From assembly GCA_903921605.1 (NCBI GenBank), contig CAIXQV010001095.1, positions 1 through 9,232 on the forward strand: a stretch of 9,232 bases of DNA, written 5' to 3'. The position numbers and the translations under genes are program-made. Under the pieces are notes generated by a model. The model did not search any database. It saw only the letters and a program-made list of their open reading frames with translations, and was not told the DNA's origin. The stretch is from an uncultured Planctomycetaceae bacterium (GTDB lineage: Bacteria > Planctomycetota > Planctomycetia > Planctomycetales > Planctomycetaceae). Shown piece by piece: positions 1 through 6,521 of this stretch. The number at the start of each line of letters is the position of its first letter. Position 1 is the stretch's first letter.

Positions 1-237
1 AGCGTCCGGCCAAAGCTTCCGTCTTCAGGATGCCAGACGTCGAAAACCGCCGACCGACTCAAGCCGCGGCTCGGCAAAGTCGAAGTAACTCCAGAGACTT
101 TGAGGTAAGAGACTTTGATCTGAAACTGGCCTCTTCCATCCCGCTGTGAGCCTTCCTCCGACCCGCTCAGCAGCCAATTCTCCATTCCAGGGCGCCACAC
201 TTTTCAACCGCCCAGCGCCACGATTTCTCACCGCCGT
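1..237. other. Region without a recognisable gene
   Basis: No frame here gives a protein I recognise. The open minus-strand frame 25-231 is rich in Arg, Gly and Ser, has no visible domain, and looks like an incidental open frame. One local oddity is an 11-bp direct repeat, AGAGACTTTGA, at 93-103 and 108-118. The sequence has the texture of a degenerate or dispersed intergenic element lying downstream of the minus-strand block, but nothing proves this. Confidence 0.4.
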
Positions 238-333
238 TTACACCTCTTCCTCTTCGTCAATGAAGTCCTGGTCCCAGGCAGACATCGAGACGATGCGCCA
301 GCGGCCAGTGAAGGGCGATGTTTTCTTTGCCAT
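238..333 (-). pseudogene. 31-codon N-terminal stump of a small hypothetical protein family (FTGRWRIVSMSAWDQDFID)
   Basis: The frame starts at ATG 333 and stops at TAA 238-240. It encodes a 31-residue peptide containing FTGRWRIVSMSAWDQDFID followed by four Glu and Val. I recognise this as the opening of a widespread, uncharacterised bacterial family of roughly 120-150 residues. In that family the WD.DF.D motif is followed by a Gly/Phe-rich beta segment, and here it stops just after the acidic run. None of the three minus-strand frames below 238 restores the missing body, so this looks like a 3'-truncated remnant. The start lies 9 bp after the stop of the DUF6398 gene, with AAGG 7 nt upstream of the ATG, so it was probably the last cistron of that operon. 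A genuine 31-residue peptide cannot be excluded. The family recognition is from memory. Confidence 0.55.
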
Positions 334-342
334 TGTTCAACC

Positions 343-1446
343 TTATTGCCGATCTACCGGGATGTACGGGATCAATCCCTTCTTGAAGGCGACCTCCTGC
401 GCTTCTCTGGGCGCACTACGAATGTCCATCATAAAACCGTTGACCTTCAGCATCCACACCAGCGGGTTTTCTTCGAGGCGGCTCGGCAGGCTCCAGTCAG
501 GATCAAGCTGGTGCATCCCGAGCATCTTGCGGATCGCTGCCAGCTTCGCTGCCCCGGTGCTCGGGCTTGTTCCGAGATAGTGGTCAATGTCAGTGGACCG
601 CATGTAAGGCGTCTGGGTCTTGTCGTGCAGGAAGTTGACACCTCCAATGGCTCGAACGATGCCACTGGCCCACGCATTGGGACTGCCTTGTAACAAGGGC
701 GAAGGCCGTTTGCGTCCCAGTTTCTCAGCCAGTTTTCGGCAAAGAGCTGCATACTCTTCGTTCAGATGGTCTTTGCAAAACTGGTCGATGAGGCCAATGA
801 TGACATCCAGGGCAACATCCTTTGACTCTTTAGTCGGCGGCTTTGCTGCCTGCTTGGCTTTCGGCGCCTTCCGAACCAGTGACCAGTTTGACATCGGCAA
901 CGACGTTACGATGCCGTGGCGTGCCTTCGCCTGCTTGAAGCTTTCGTTCAAACCACGGCGGATGCCGGGACCGAACGAGATATTGAAGCTGCTCATCAAT
1001 CCGTCGTAAACGATTTTATCCCTGAAAGGCAGCAAAACCGTCTGTGTCAATACCGGCAGATGAGGCCCGATCAAGTCCTCGAATGGCTGGGACAAGGCCA
1101 CGACACCGTAAGCAATGGCTGGGTCCGTAGGCGACAGAAACACGGTGTATTTTGCGAGTTCACGAAAGACATAGAACTTGCCGTGAACCAGATGTCGCCA
1201 GGAACGAACGATGTCGAGTTCATCTTCCGAAAGGTGGGCCGGGTTTTCGGCAGCAAAGGACTCGATCAGATCGAGGTTATCAAGGAAGGCGTCTCGAACC
1301 CTGAGTCGTACTTGCGGCGAAAGGGCAGCAAATTCTTCCGGCGTGGAGACTTGATCGGGAATCACCTTGAGACGCTTGTTCACGAAGAACATGAGCGTCC
1401 GGTGCAACCTGAAGAAAAGATTGAGTTCATTTGGGTTGAGTAACAT
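343..1446 (-). CDS. DUF6398-domain protein with a conserved N-terminal helical region
   Basis: This is a 367-residue cytoplasmic protein of unknown function. Residues 1-185 form a mostly helical region (FFRLHRTLMFFVNKRL near the start). A Lys/Ala/Pro linker lies at about 192-208. A DUF6398-type domain lies at about 215-312, with landmarks DQFCKDHLNEEYAALCRKLA, GRKRPSPLLQGSPNAWASGI, AIGGVNFLHDK and a helix-turn-helix-like segment SPSTGAAKLAAIRKML. The last 50 residues (ENPLVWMLKVNGFMMD then GLIPYIP) form a second short conserved tail. In other genomes the domain occurs in accessory regions, sometimes near SEC-C and plasmid pRiA4b ORF-3-type proteins; that is recalled, not shown here. The ATG lies 6 bp after the stop of the upstream diiron gene, so the two are probably one operon. 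There is no clear Shine-Dalgarno site, which suggests translational coupling. No catalytic residues can be named. Confidence 0.85.
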   Translation of the reverse strand: MLLNPNELNLFFRLHRTLMFFVNKRLKVIPDQVSTPEEFAALSPQVRLRVRDAFLDNLDLIESFAAENPAHLSEDELDIVRSWRHLVHGKFYVFRELAKYTVFLSPTDPAIAYGVVALSQPFEDLIGPHLPVLTQTVLLPFRDKIVYDGLMSSFNISFGPGIRRGLNESFKQAKARHGIVTSLPMSNWSLVRKAPKAKQAAKPPTKESKDVALDVIIGLIDQFCKDHLNEEYAALCRKLAEKLGRKRPSPLLQGSPNAWASGIVRAIGGVNFLHDKTQTPYMRSTDIDHYLGTSPSTGAAKLAAIRKMLGMHQLDPDWSLPSRLEENPLVWMLKVNGFMMDIRSAPREAQEVAFKKGLIPYIPVDRQ

Positions 1447-1452
1447 GGGGTT

Positions 1453-2034
1453 TCATGAATCCCGCAAATTAGGGCGTTTGCAGTACTTTTTCGATTCTTC
1501 AATAGTCGCTTTGTTTTCCAGATCAACATCATTTGAGCTGCTCTTCTTGCCCCAGCCGAAGACTCTCTCGAACAGTGGCAGCAGTCGATTGTCCTCAAGG
1601 CTCTTCTGGAAATAGACCTCGTGTTCCTTTTCCTTCATTCCCATCTCGTACAACACGGCATCATGATCCGTGATCCCAAGTTCGTTGAAATACTTCATCA
1701 TGATGAAGTACTCACAGACGTTTCCACTTTCGAGCTTTCCAGCGAAGTAGTAGGGCATGAACCAGCCGATGACGTAACAGCTGGCTGAGATGATTCTGCC
1801 AACGACATGATACTTGATCTCGTTGAACCGTGATGGCTCAATGTCGTATTGTCGCATGATGGCAAGAACAGTTTCTCGGTGCTGCCATTCATCCATTTCG
1901 ATCTGTTTGATCGCCGTCTTCTCCAACGGATTTCGGACTGAACCAGCATGGCCGACGTAGGCAAAGGCAGCCGCTTTCTCCGCCGAGTAAGCCAGTTGAA
2001 GGAGCTTCACAAGTTTAGGGTGTTGAATGTTCAA
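1453..2034 (-). CDS. Ferritin-like / Coq7-like diiron-carboxylate protein
   Basis: This 193-residue protein carries the two half-sites of a four-helix-bundle diiron protein: Glu19 in AYSAEKAAAFAY, E49-W-Q-H52 in the second helix, Glu108 in a third helix, and E135-K-E-H138 in the fourth. Two ExxH motifs plus two lone Glu match the ferritin-like superfamily, and the spacing resembles Coq7-type hydroxylases and rubrerythrin relatives. The stretch between helices 2 and 3 (about residues 77-98) is hydrophobic (VVGRIISASCYVIGWFMPYY) and could dip into the membrane, as in Coq7. The C-terminal 35 residues are polar and probably disordered. The start is TTG at 2034; an in-frame stop lies seven codons upstream, and no ATG occurs before Glu19. 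The substrate is unknown. It is followed 6 bp later by the DUF6398 gene. Confidence 0.8.
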   Translation of the reverse strand: MNIQHPKLVKLLQLAYSAEKAAAFAYVGHAGSVRNPLEKTAIKQIEMDEWQHRETVLAIMRQYDIEPSRFNEIKYHVVGRIISASCYVIGWFMPYYFAGKLESGNVCEYFIMMKYFNELGITDHDAVLYEMGMKEKEHEVYFQKSLEDNRLLPLFERVFGWGKKSSSNDVDLENKATIEESKKYCKRPNLRDS

Positions 2035-2154
2035 TGAAGAGGTTCCACTACGTCACGATCTCAGCCACATCAGTGAGATTTCAAGACGCCGACTACTCAC
2101 CTGCTGGAATAGCATCAGATCATCGCCGTCACATTCCCAACCGTCCACGGAATC

Positions 2155-2508
2155 TTGCGGACCCAACTGCTCCTGCCAGCGGTCGGAGATTTCAGGGCTC
2201 GTCAGATTTCGGTCTTCACCGGGTCCGTGCTGATCTTTGGAATTGCCTATGTCTTCATCGAATGGATCCAGGCAAAAACCAGAAAAGAACTGATCTTCGT
2301 CGGCCTGCTTTGGGTCCTCTTGACTGTCATCTTCGAGGTAGTGTTGGGGCGTTTGGTTCTGGACCTTCCTTGGACTCGGATCACCGAAGACTACGATCTG
2401 TCCAAAGGCGGTTTGCTGGGACTCGGACTCCTGCTCATGGCCGCTGCCCCATCACTTGCACTGTCGCTCCGAAGGCGAGTAAAGAACAGAGATTCTGTAT
2501 CGAAGTAA
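2155..2508 (+). CDS. Small multi-pass membrane protein, N-terminus apparently missing or from a TTG start
   Basis: This is a 117-residue frame with three hydrophobic segments at about 17-37 (ISVFTGSVLIFGIAYVFIEW), 46-66 (LIFVGLLWVLLTVIFEVVLG) and 87-104 (GGLLGLGLLLMAAAPSLAL). The motifs GDFRARQISVFTGS and WTRITEDYDL..GGL are those of an uncharacterised inner-membrane family. Members, as I recall them, begin with an extra transmembrane helix ending in HG.LRT. The in-frame codons just before the TTG still read TVHGILRTQ, so homology seems to extend upstream. However, a TAG at 2110-2112 closes the frame, and no ATG or GTG lies between. TTG at 2155 is therefore the only usual start and would omit part of the family N-terminus. 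Either the 5' end has decayed or a non-standard start is used. The MOSC gene follows 56 bp later on the same strand. Confidence 0.65.
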   Translation: MRTQLLLPAVGDFRARQISVFTGSVLIFGIAYVFIEWIQAKTRKELIFVGLLWVLLTVIFEVVLGRLVLDLPWTRITEDYDLSKGGLLGLGLLLMAAAPSLALSLRRRVKNRDSVSK

Positions 2509-2564
2509 ATTTACGACTCCTATCGAGAATCAACCAACCGATTGTCCAGGGGAAAAGGAAGCTG

Positions 2565-3122
2565 ATGTCACAAGTCATTCACCTGACGGAACAGGAGATC
2601 ACGGACGGTTTGGCTGAGGTGCTGAAATCTCCGCAGAATCACGGTGTCCTCAAAGCCATCGTCATTCGTCCTGGTCACGAAGAAAGACTCAGCCTGCAAA
2701 CGTGTCGCCTCAGTCCCGAAAGTGGAACAGAAGGCGATGCGTGGGCACGAGGCTGTTGGCTGAAGTTGCCAGATGGAAGCCCTGATCCCGATGTTCAGAT
2801 CTGCATCATGAATTCCCGGATGATCGATCTTGTGGCAGGCGAGAAGGCTCGATGGGAACTGGCTGGAGACAATCTGTTTGTGGATCTCGATCTCAGTCGA
2901 GAAAACCTGCAGGCTGGTCAGTTGCTGAGCATCGGCGAGTGTGTTGTCGAGATTACCGAACAAGCCCACAACGGCTGTGGCAAATTCAGTCAGCGTTTTG
3001 GTGCCCCAGCTCTCAAGGTCGTGAATTCACCCCTCGGAAAGCAGCTTCGGCTCCGTGGAATCTACGCCAAAGTCATAAAGGCTGGCGATGTCGAAGTGGG
3101 AGACGTGATCACGAAGTTGTGA
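2565..3122 (+). CDS. MOSC-domain protein (molybdenum-cofactor sulfurase C-terminal-like)
   Basis: This is a 185-residue stand-alone MOSC domain. Visible landmarks are GTEGDAWARG at 54-63, the strand NSRMIDLVAG at 83-92, GDNLFVDLDLS at 101-111, GQLLSIGE at 118-125, and AHNGCGKFSQRFG with the conserved Cys138. MOSC domains bind sulfur or the molybdenum cofactor and occur in cofactor sulfuration enzymes and N-hydroxylated-substrate reductases; single-domain bacterial forms mostly lack an assigned substrate. The ATG at 2565 is supported by the purine-rich AGGGGAAAAGGAAG just upstream (2548-2561). The open frame continues upstream to 2034, but that extension is low-complexity, overlaps the membrane-protein gene in another frame and is not credible. 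It is probably co-transcribed with the upstream membrane protein and converges with the oxygenase-like gene. Confidence 0.87.
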   Translation: MSQVIHLTEQEITDGLAEVLKSPQNHGVLKAIVIRPGHEERLSLQTCRLSPESGTEGDAWARGCWLKLPDGSPDPDVQICIMNSRMIDLVAGEKARWELAGDNLFVDLDLSRENLQAGQLLSIGECVVEITEQAHNGCGKFSQRFGAPALKVVNSPLGKQLRLRGIYAKVIKAGDVEVGDVITKL

Positions 3123-3177
3123 TCATCGAAGCGTTAGCGAACCTGAGCTGCCTTACTGCCGTGCTATCAGCCGTTTG

Positions 3178-3861
3178 TCAGCCGTAAACAGGTCTGCGAA
3201 CAACGGCGGTTGTCACGAAGTCATTCTGCTCATCTACAGAAATGCTTCCGCCGTGGCCTTGAGGCACAGATGCAATCATCGTTGAGTTAATGATTCGCCT
3301 CAAATCGGGATTTGGGTTGATGATCGTTGCCGTGTGGAGAACGCCCACAAGCCCATCGCCGAATTGCTTCATACTGTTGTTGATGAGCATGATCTGAAAG
3401 GAGGTGTTGTCAAAGTCATCAATTGGCGTCGTGTAGGCAGCGAGTCGGTTCTGTCCATCTGGAAACATCGGATTGAACTGATCCAAGAACTCAGTGGGAG
3501 TCATGCTGAGATCGTAGGCACACTTCGAGTAGTCTGACATCTCCAGACGACTCTCGATCAATGATGGTTTATACCCCAGCATCAGGATAGATTCATCTGG
3601 GCCGCCATCACGGTGAGGTTTCGTAGTCACCTGTTGGTCAAATCTGGTGAGCGACTGATAGCCAAGTTGACGCCCTCGATATCTGCGTTCGAGTCGGTCG
3701 AATTCGTTCTTCAGATCAATCATCAGTTGCCGCTGTGTTTCGGAACCACAGTCCGGGCCAAGGTTAATCAAGGCAAATCCCGGCTGACTGAAATCAGTGC
3801 GGAAAACACGGCTGTACACAGATTCGGCGATTTCGCTTGGTGACTGAATCTTTTCAGGCAT
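3178..3861 (-). CDS. Putative Fe(II)/2-oxoglutarate-dependent oxygenase-like protein
   Basis: This is a 227-residue protein. A candidate facial triad is visible: H83-R-D85 in [11 protein letters not shown], and a distal His176 in [17 protein letters not shown]. Arg188 or Arg189 is suitably placed to bind the co-substrate carboxylate. The order HxD, then about 90 residues, then H, then about 12 residues to R is that of double-stranded beta-helix oxygenases. Intermediate segments ([21 protein letters not shown]) look like beta strands of that fold. The family is not one I can name, and the substrate is unknown. The ATG at 3861 is chosen because a perfect AGGAGG (3867-3872) lies 5 nt upstream; the frame is open 14 codons further but without such a site. 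It is divergent from the SEC-C gene and convergent with the MOSC gene. Confidence 0.7.
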   Translation of the reverse strand: MPEKIQSPSEIAESVYSRVFRTDFSQPGFALINLGPDCGSETQRQLMIDLKNEFDRLERRYRGRQLGYQSLTRFDQQVTTKPHRDGGPDESILMLGYKPSLIESRLEMSDYSKCAYDLSMTPTEFLDQFNPMFPDGQNRLAAYTTPIDDFDNTSFQIMLINNSMKQFGDGLVGVLHTATIINPNPDLRRIINSTMIASVPQGHGGSISVDEQNDFVTTAVVRRPVYG

Positions 3862-3866
3862 GGCAT

Positions 3867-3872
3867 CCTCCT
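3867..3872 (-). promoter_or_regulatory. Ribosome-binding site of the oxygenase-like gene
   Basis: On the minus strand the sequence reads AGGAGG, five bases before ATG 3861. It fixes the start and excludes the longer 241-residue version of the frame. Confidence 0.8.
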
Positions 3873-3998
3873 GTTGGCTGAGTATCCCATGCTGACACGC
3901 CAATGGAAGAGGGGTTCAGTTTTCGGAATGCTTTCAGCGAACCTTTCCAGCCGGTCGGTGTCCGGTGACGGAAACCCAAACAATCCCGGAGGTGTCCA

Positions 3999-4046
3999 AT
4001 GCGAAACCAGAACCACGAGGACTTCAACGAACAGTCATTTTTTTGA
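3999..4046 (+). other. 15-codon frame with a strong ribosome-binding site, possible detached start of the SEC-C gene
   Basis: GGAGG at 3988-3992 sits 6 nt before ATG 3999, the best translation start in this intergenic space. The frame encodes [15 protein letters not shown] and stops at TGA 4044-4046, created at the end of a run of seven T (4038-4044). With one T fewer, this start would read straight into the SEC-C protein ([12 protein letters not shown]). It may therefore be the true N-terminus of that gene, cut off by an indel, or a short leader peptide. SEC-C translation from 4051 alone has only a weak site (GAG). Confidence 0.4.
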
Positions 4047-4050
4047 GATC

Positions 4051-4218
4051 ATGAGCAAACGCCGCAAAGGATTCCCGTCCGAAACGCAGGTGAAGCGTGG
4101 AGAACGGGTGGTCCACGGCCACAAAGTGCTTGAGGAAAAGCTCGGCAGAAACGATCTCTGCCCCTGCGGTTCCGGCCAACGCTTCAAAAAATGCTGTCTC
4201 AAGAAAGGCTGCTTTTGA
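4051..4218 (+). CDS. SEC-C motif mini-protein (zinc-binding), possibly frameshifted at both ends
   Basis: This is a 55-residue basic protein ending in a classic SEC-C motif, [19 protein letters not shown] (residues about 34-52). CxC and the terminal Cys pair bind zinc, as in the C-terminus of SecA and many small adaptor-like proteins. The upstream half ([20 protein letters not shown]) is positively charged. The frame stops at TGA 4216-4218 directly after GCF. In the next frame the sequence continues as DGVNRDYFF, which looks like a natural continuation. The stop is preceded by TTT and followed by C (TTT TGA C), a slippery arrangement similar to the prfB +1 frameshift site. A candidate upstream start lies at 3999 in another frame. 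The gene is followed by an intrinsic terminator. Its partner is unknown; it is divergent from the oxygenase-like gene. Confidence 0.7.
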   Translation: MSKRRKGFPSETQVKRGERVVHGHKVLEEKLGRNDLCPCGSGQRFKKCCLKKGCF

Positions 4219-4261
4219 CGGAGTGAACCGAGACTACTTTTTTCAGGGACTAAACAAAGCA

Positions 4262-4297
4262 GGCCCGTCCGGTTTAGAATTGCCGGACGGGCTTTTT
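4262..4297 (+). terminator. Intrinsic terminator of the SEC-C gene
   Basis: A perfect 10-bp GC-rich stem (GCCCGTCCGG at 4263-4272 with CCGGACGGGC at 4283-4292) encloses a 10-nt loop and is followed by TTTTT (4293-4297). It separates the SEC-C gene from the ADP-ribosylglycohydrolase gene, which therefore needs its own promoter within 4298-4343 or read-through. Confidence 0.88.
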
Positions 4298-4343
4298 GGT
4301 TTGATGTTTGAATGGTCACTTTCTCTTCAACGAGGTCTTGAGA

Positions 4344-5237
4344 ATGTCCATAAATCGATTGCAGAGGGCTTGCCTGTCGTTGGACGGCCTTTCGATTGGA
4401 GACGCATTCGGTCAACAGTTCTTCTCGCCGAATGTGGCTGTAGAATCAAATCGCAGTAACCCACCAACACCGCCGTGGAACTACACAGACGACACAGAAA
4501 TGGCAATAGCACTGACCGAAACGCTGCGGGAATGCGAATGCGTTGATCAGGATTTTTTTGTTCAGCGACTCGTGGAACGATATCAATCGGAGCCGTTTCG
4601 TGGGTACGGTGCCGGTGCTCGACGACTCATGGAAGATGTTGCCGCAGGCGGTTGTTGGAAGACCCTGAGCCGCCAAATGTTTGGCGGGAGTGGCTCACAC
4701 GGGAATGGTGCAGCGATGCGGGTGGCTCCGCTCGGAGCGTGGTTCGCCGATGATGTTGAACTAACAATCAAGCAGGCCGTACTTTCGGCAGAGGTCACGC
4801 ATACTCACCCTGAAGCTCAGGCCGGAGCAGTCGCAATTGCTCTTGCATCGGGCTGGGCATGCCGCCGCTCGGTCGAGAGTGCAGAAGAATTGGTTCCGTG
4901 GGTGATTTCCAACCTCGCTGAAAGCGAAGTGCGTCGCCGACTGGAATGGGTGGCAACATATCCACTTGATACATGGGCGTTCACAATTGCCTCGCAGGTC
5001 GGTTGCGGACATCAGATCAGCAGTCAGGACACTGTTCCATTCTGCATCTGGATGGCTGCGGCATATCTTGATGACTATTGCGATGCAATGTGGACGACCG
5101 CCCGAGTTGGGGGCGACATTGATACGAATTGTGCCATCATTGGTGGAATTGTTGCAATGAGTGCTGGCCCCAAAGGCATTCCAGCCGAATGGAAAAGGAA
5201 TCGTGAACCCCTTGGCTGGAATAGCCGTCTGACATGA
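4344..5237 (+). CDS. ADP-ribosylglycohydrolase (ARH/DraG family)
   Basis: This is a 297-residue, apparently complete single-domain ARH protein. The two metal-binding signatures are present: YTDDTEMA (T48-D49-D50-T51-E52) near the N-terminus, and GGDIDTN (D258, D260, T261) near the C-terminus, which together hold the dinuclear Mg/Mn centre. Other family landmarks are SIGDAFG at 17-23, [15 protein letters not shown] at 117-131, [13 protein letters not shown] at 152-164 and AIIGGIVAM at 264-272. The family removes ADP-ribose from proteins (Arg, Ser) or, for some members, from nucleic-acid ends or free derivatives; the substrate here is unknown. ATG 4344 is preferred over the upstream TTG 4308 because GAGG lies 8 nt before it and the ARH fold begins right there. 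A T7 run at 4553-4559 stays in frame. The RNA ligase gene follows 31 bp later, so the two are probably co-transcribed. Confidence 0.92.
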   Translation: MSINRLQRACLSLDGLSIGDAFGQQFFSPNVAVESNRSNPPTPPWNYTDDTEMAIALTETLRECECVDQDFFVQRLVERYQSEPFRGYGAGARRLMEDVAAGGCWKTLSRQMFGGSGSHGNGAAMRVAPLGAWFADDVELTIKQAVLSAEVTHTHPEAQAGAVAIALASGWACRRSVESAEELVPWVISNLAESEVRRRLEWVATYPLDTWAFTIASQVGCGHQISSQDTVPFCIWMAAAYLDDYCDAMWTTARVGGDIDTNCAIIGGIVAMSAGPKGIPAEWKRNREPLGWNSRLT

Positions 5238-5268
5238 ACTCATAGCCTCAAACAGAAGGAGCGTCATA

Positions 5269-6510
5269 ATGGGGACATCACACGGTGATTTCACCAAATA
5301 CCCCCGTACGCCTCATCTGTTTGGGTCGAAGGGAACTGATGACGACAAGCATCTCAACGAAGCAGAATCAAAGCGATTTGTTTCCGATGAGTCGTTGATC
5401 GTTGAAGAGAAGCTTGACGGAACCAATGTTGGCATCCATTTCTCTGAAGCTGGGGAGATGGTGCTGCAATGCCGGGGCCATCTCATCACTGAGGGAATGC
5501 ACCCACAGTACGATCTTTTCAAACAATGGGCAGCGGTCAAACGACACGTCATGGAGACTCAACTGGAGAATCGTTTCATCCTGTTCGGTGAATGGGTCTA
5601 TGCCCGACATTCGATCTTCTACCGTAAACTGACACATTACTTTTTTGAATTCGACATCTATGACAAGGAACAGGAAGCGTTCCTTGATCTGGAGCAGCGT
5701 CTGACAATGCTGGAAGGAACGGGCATTCAGACAGTGCCGGTAGTTCACAAAGGCATTGTTACTCGTGACGATCTTGAAAACCTGATCGCTCCATCACAAT
5801 TTGACAGTCAGTTCGACAATCCCACCACAAAGCAGACTGACAACCTGATGGAAGGAGTTTATCTCCGCACGGAGGCCGATGGGATGGTGACCGGCAGAGC
5901 GAAATTTGTCAGGCCCGAGTTTGTTGAGAAGATCAAGCAAAGTACCCACTGGGCCACGCATCAATTGCAACCACTGGCCGCTATCTGCACGCTCGACCTA
6001 CCGATTCAAGTGGCAATTACCTTCGGTTCTGAGTGGGCATTTGCGTCTCGGATACTGACTAAGTCACCGAACAAGAACAACACTTTTCGGGAGACACGAA
6101 TGCAGATCACAGCAAACGCAAATTTTCATGGCCATGACCTCAAAGACATTGAGGTCATCAACCCTGGTGGCTGGTTTGGAAAATGCTGGTTGATTGAAAT
6201 CGGCGGCTCGTACTCTGCCCATTATCTGATTGTTGAATCGGACAGCATGTCCGATGCACTTGATGAGCTGGCTGACAACGAAAAACATGGGCACAACATC
6301 GTTGTGGAACAGGATCATCTCTCTGACTACGACCTCAACAACTGTCACTACGGCCCAAGTGGACAGGTCCTGGATCTCGACCATCTCATGATCCACGGCC
6401 AGGAAGGAAGTAAGCAACCGTTCCCGTGCAAATACTTTGGCCCTGGACTGCCAGCTGAGGGAATTGATCCCAGCAAGATCGATGAATATGAATTGGAAGA
6501 GACAGCGTGA
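5269..6510 (+). CDS. RNA ligase family protein (ATP-dependent nucleotidyltransferase) with an unrelated C-terminal extension
   Basis: This is a 413-residue frame. Residues 1-236 are a covalent nucleotidyltransferase of the RNA_ligase type. Motif I is K48-L-D-G-T-N (AMP-accepting Lys48), motif III is FILFGEW at 103-109, motif IIIa is FFEFDIYD at 125-132, motif IV is E195-G-V-Y, and motif V is AKFVR with Lys212. It should seal nicked or broken RNA using ATP. AAGGAG 7 nt before the ATG sets the start. It lies 31 bp after the ADP-ribosylglycohydrolase gene, suggesting a repair operon. Residues from about 237 do not resemble any ligase domain I know. Residues 278-413 start with [16 protein letters not shown], have their own Shine-Dalgarno site, and look like an independent small protein. 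The segment between (237-277) resembles translated spacer. The frame may thus be a natural fusion, or two genes joined by loss of a stop codon. Confidence 0.85.
   Translation: MGTSHGDFTKYPRTPHLFGSKGTDDDKHLNEAESKRFVSDESLIVEEKLDGTNVGIHFSEAGEMVLQCRGHLITEGMHPQYDLFKQWAAVKRHVMETQLENRFILFGEWVYARHSIFYRKLTHYFFEFDIYDKEQEAFLDLEQRLTMLEGTGIQTVPVVHKGIVTRDDLENLIAPSQFDSQFDNPTTKQTDNLMEGVYLRTEADGMVTGRAKFVRPEFVEKIKQSTHWATHQLQPLAAICTLDLPIQVAITFGSEWAFASRILTKSPNKNNTFRETRMQITANANFHGHDLKDIEVINPGGWFGKCWLIEIGGSYSAHYLIVESDSMSDALDELADNEKHGHNIVVEQDHLSDYDLNNCHYGPSGQVLDLDHLMIHGQEGSKQPFPCKYFGPGLPAEGIDPSKIDEYELEETA
6100..6510 (+). CDS. Possible separate small gene inside the ligase frame (136-residue accessory-type protein)
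   Basis: ATG 6100 is in the same frame as the RNA ligase and is preceded by GGGAG with a 6-nt gap (6089-6093), which is as good a start as most in this window. The resulting 136-residue product contains [35 protein letters not shown], a helical [16 protein letters not shown] segment and an acidic tail. From memory it resembles small uncharacterised proteins found with the other plasmid-type genes that follow here. A GATACTGACTA motif at 6051-6061 lies 49 bp upstream of the ATG, comparable to the motif ahead of the next three genes. I cannot tell from sequence alone whether it is translated alone, as part of the ligase, or both. Confidence 0.45.
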   Translation: MQITANANFHGHDLKDIEVINPGGWFGKCWLIEIGGSYSAHYLIVESDSMSDALDELADNEKHGHNIVVEQDHLSDYDLNNCHYGPSGQVLDLDHLMIHGQEGSKQPFPCKYFGPGLPAEGIDPSKIDEYELEETA

Positions 6511-6521
6511 ATTCTCCGTGC

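Noticed and set aside
93..118. Direct repeat AGAGACTTTGA, 15 bp apart, considered as an iteron or attachment site
   Set aside because: Only two copies, with no recombinase, replication gene or third copy nearby.
916..1443. 175-codon plus-strand frame opposite the DUF6398 gene
   Set aside because: It is the antisense shadow of a gene with clear domain motifs and has no recognisable protein features.
2034..2564. Long N-terminal extension of the MOSC frame (362-residue version from ATG 2034)
   Set aside because: The extension is Arg/Pro/Ser-rich without domains, overlaps the membrane-protein gene in another frame, and the MOSC start at 2565 has a good ribosome-binding site.
3106..3125. TGATCAC/GTGATCA inverted repeat at the MOSC stop codon
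   Set aside because: A 7-bp AT-rich stem without a T-run, mostly inside coding sequence; not convincing as a terminator.
3862..3903. 14-codon upstream extension of the oxygenase-like protein
   Set aside because: The AGGAGG site lies inside it, 5 nt before ATG 3861, so translation starts there.
4097..4459. Plus-strand frame running through the SEC-C gene, terminator and start of the ARH gene
   Set aside because: It crosses an intrinsic terminator and the next gene. Only its short DGVNRDYFF part may be meaningful, as discussed for the frameshift.
4761..5297. 178-codon minus-strand frame opposite the ARH and ligase start
   Set aside because: It is antisense to well-supported enzyme motifs, with no domain of its own.
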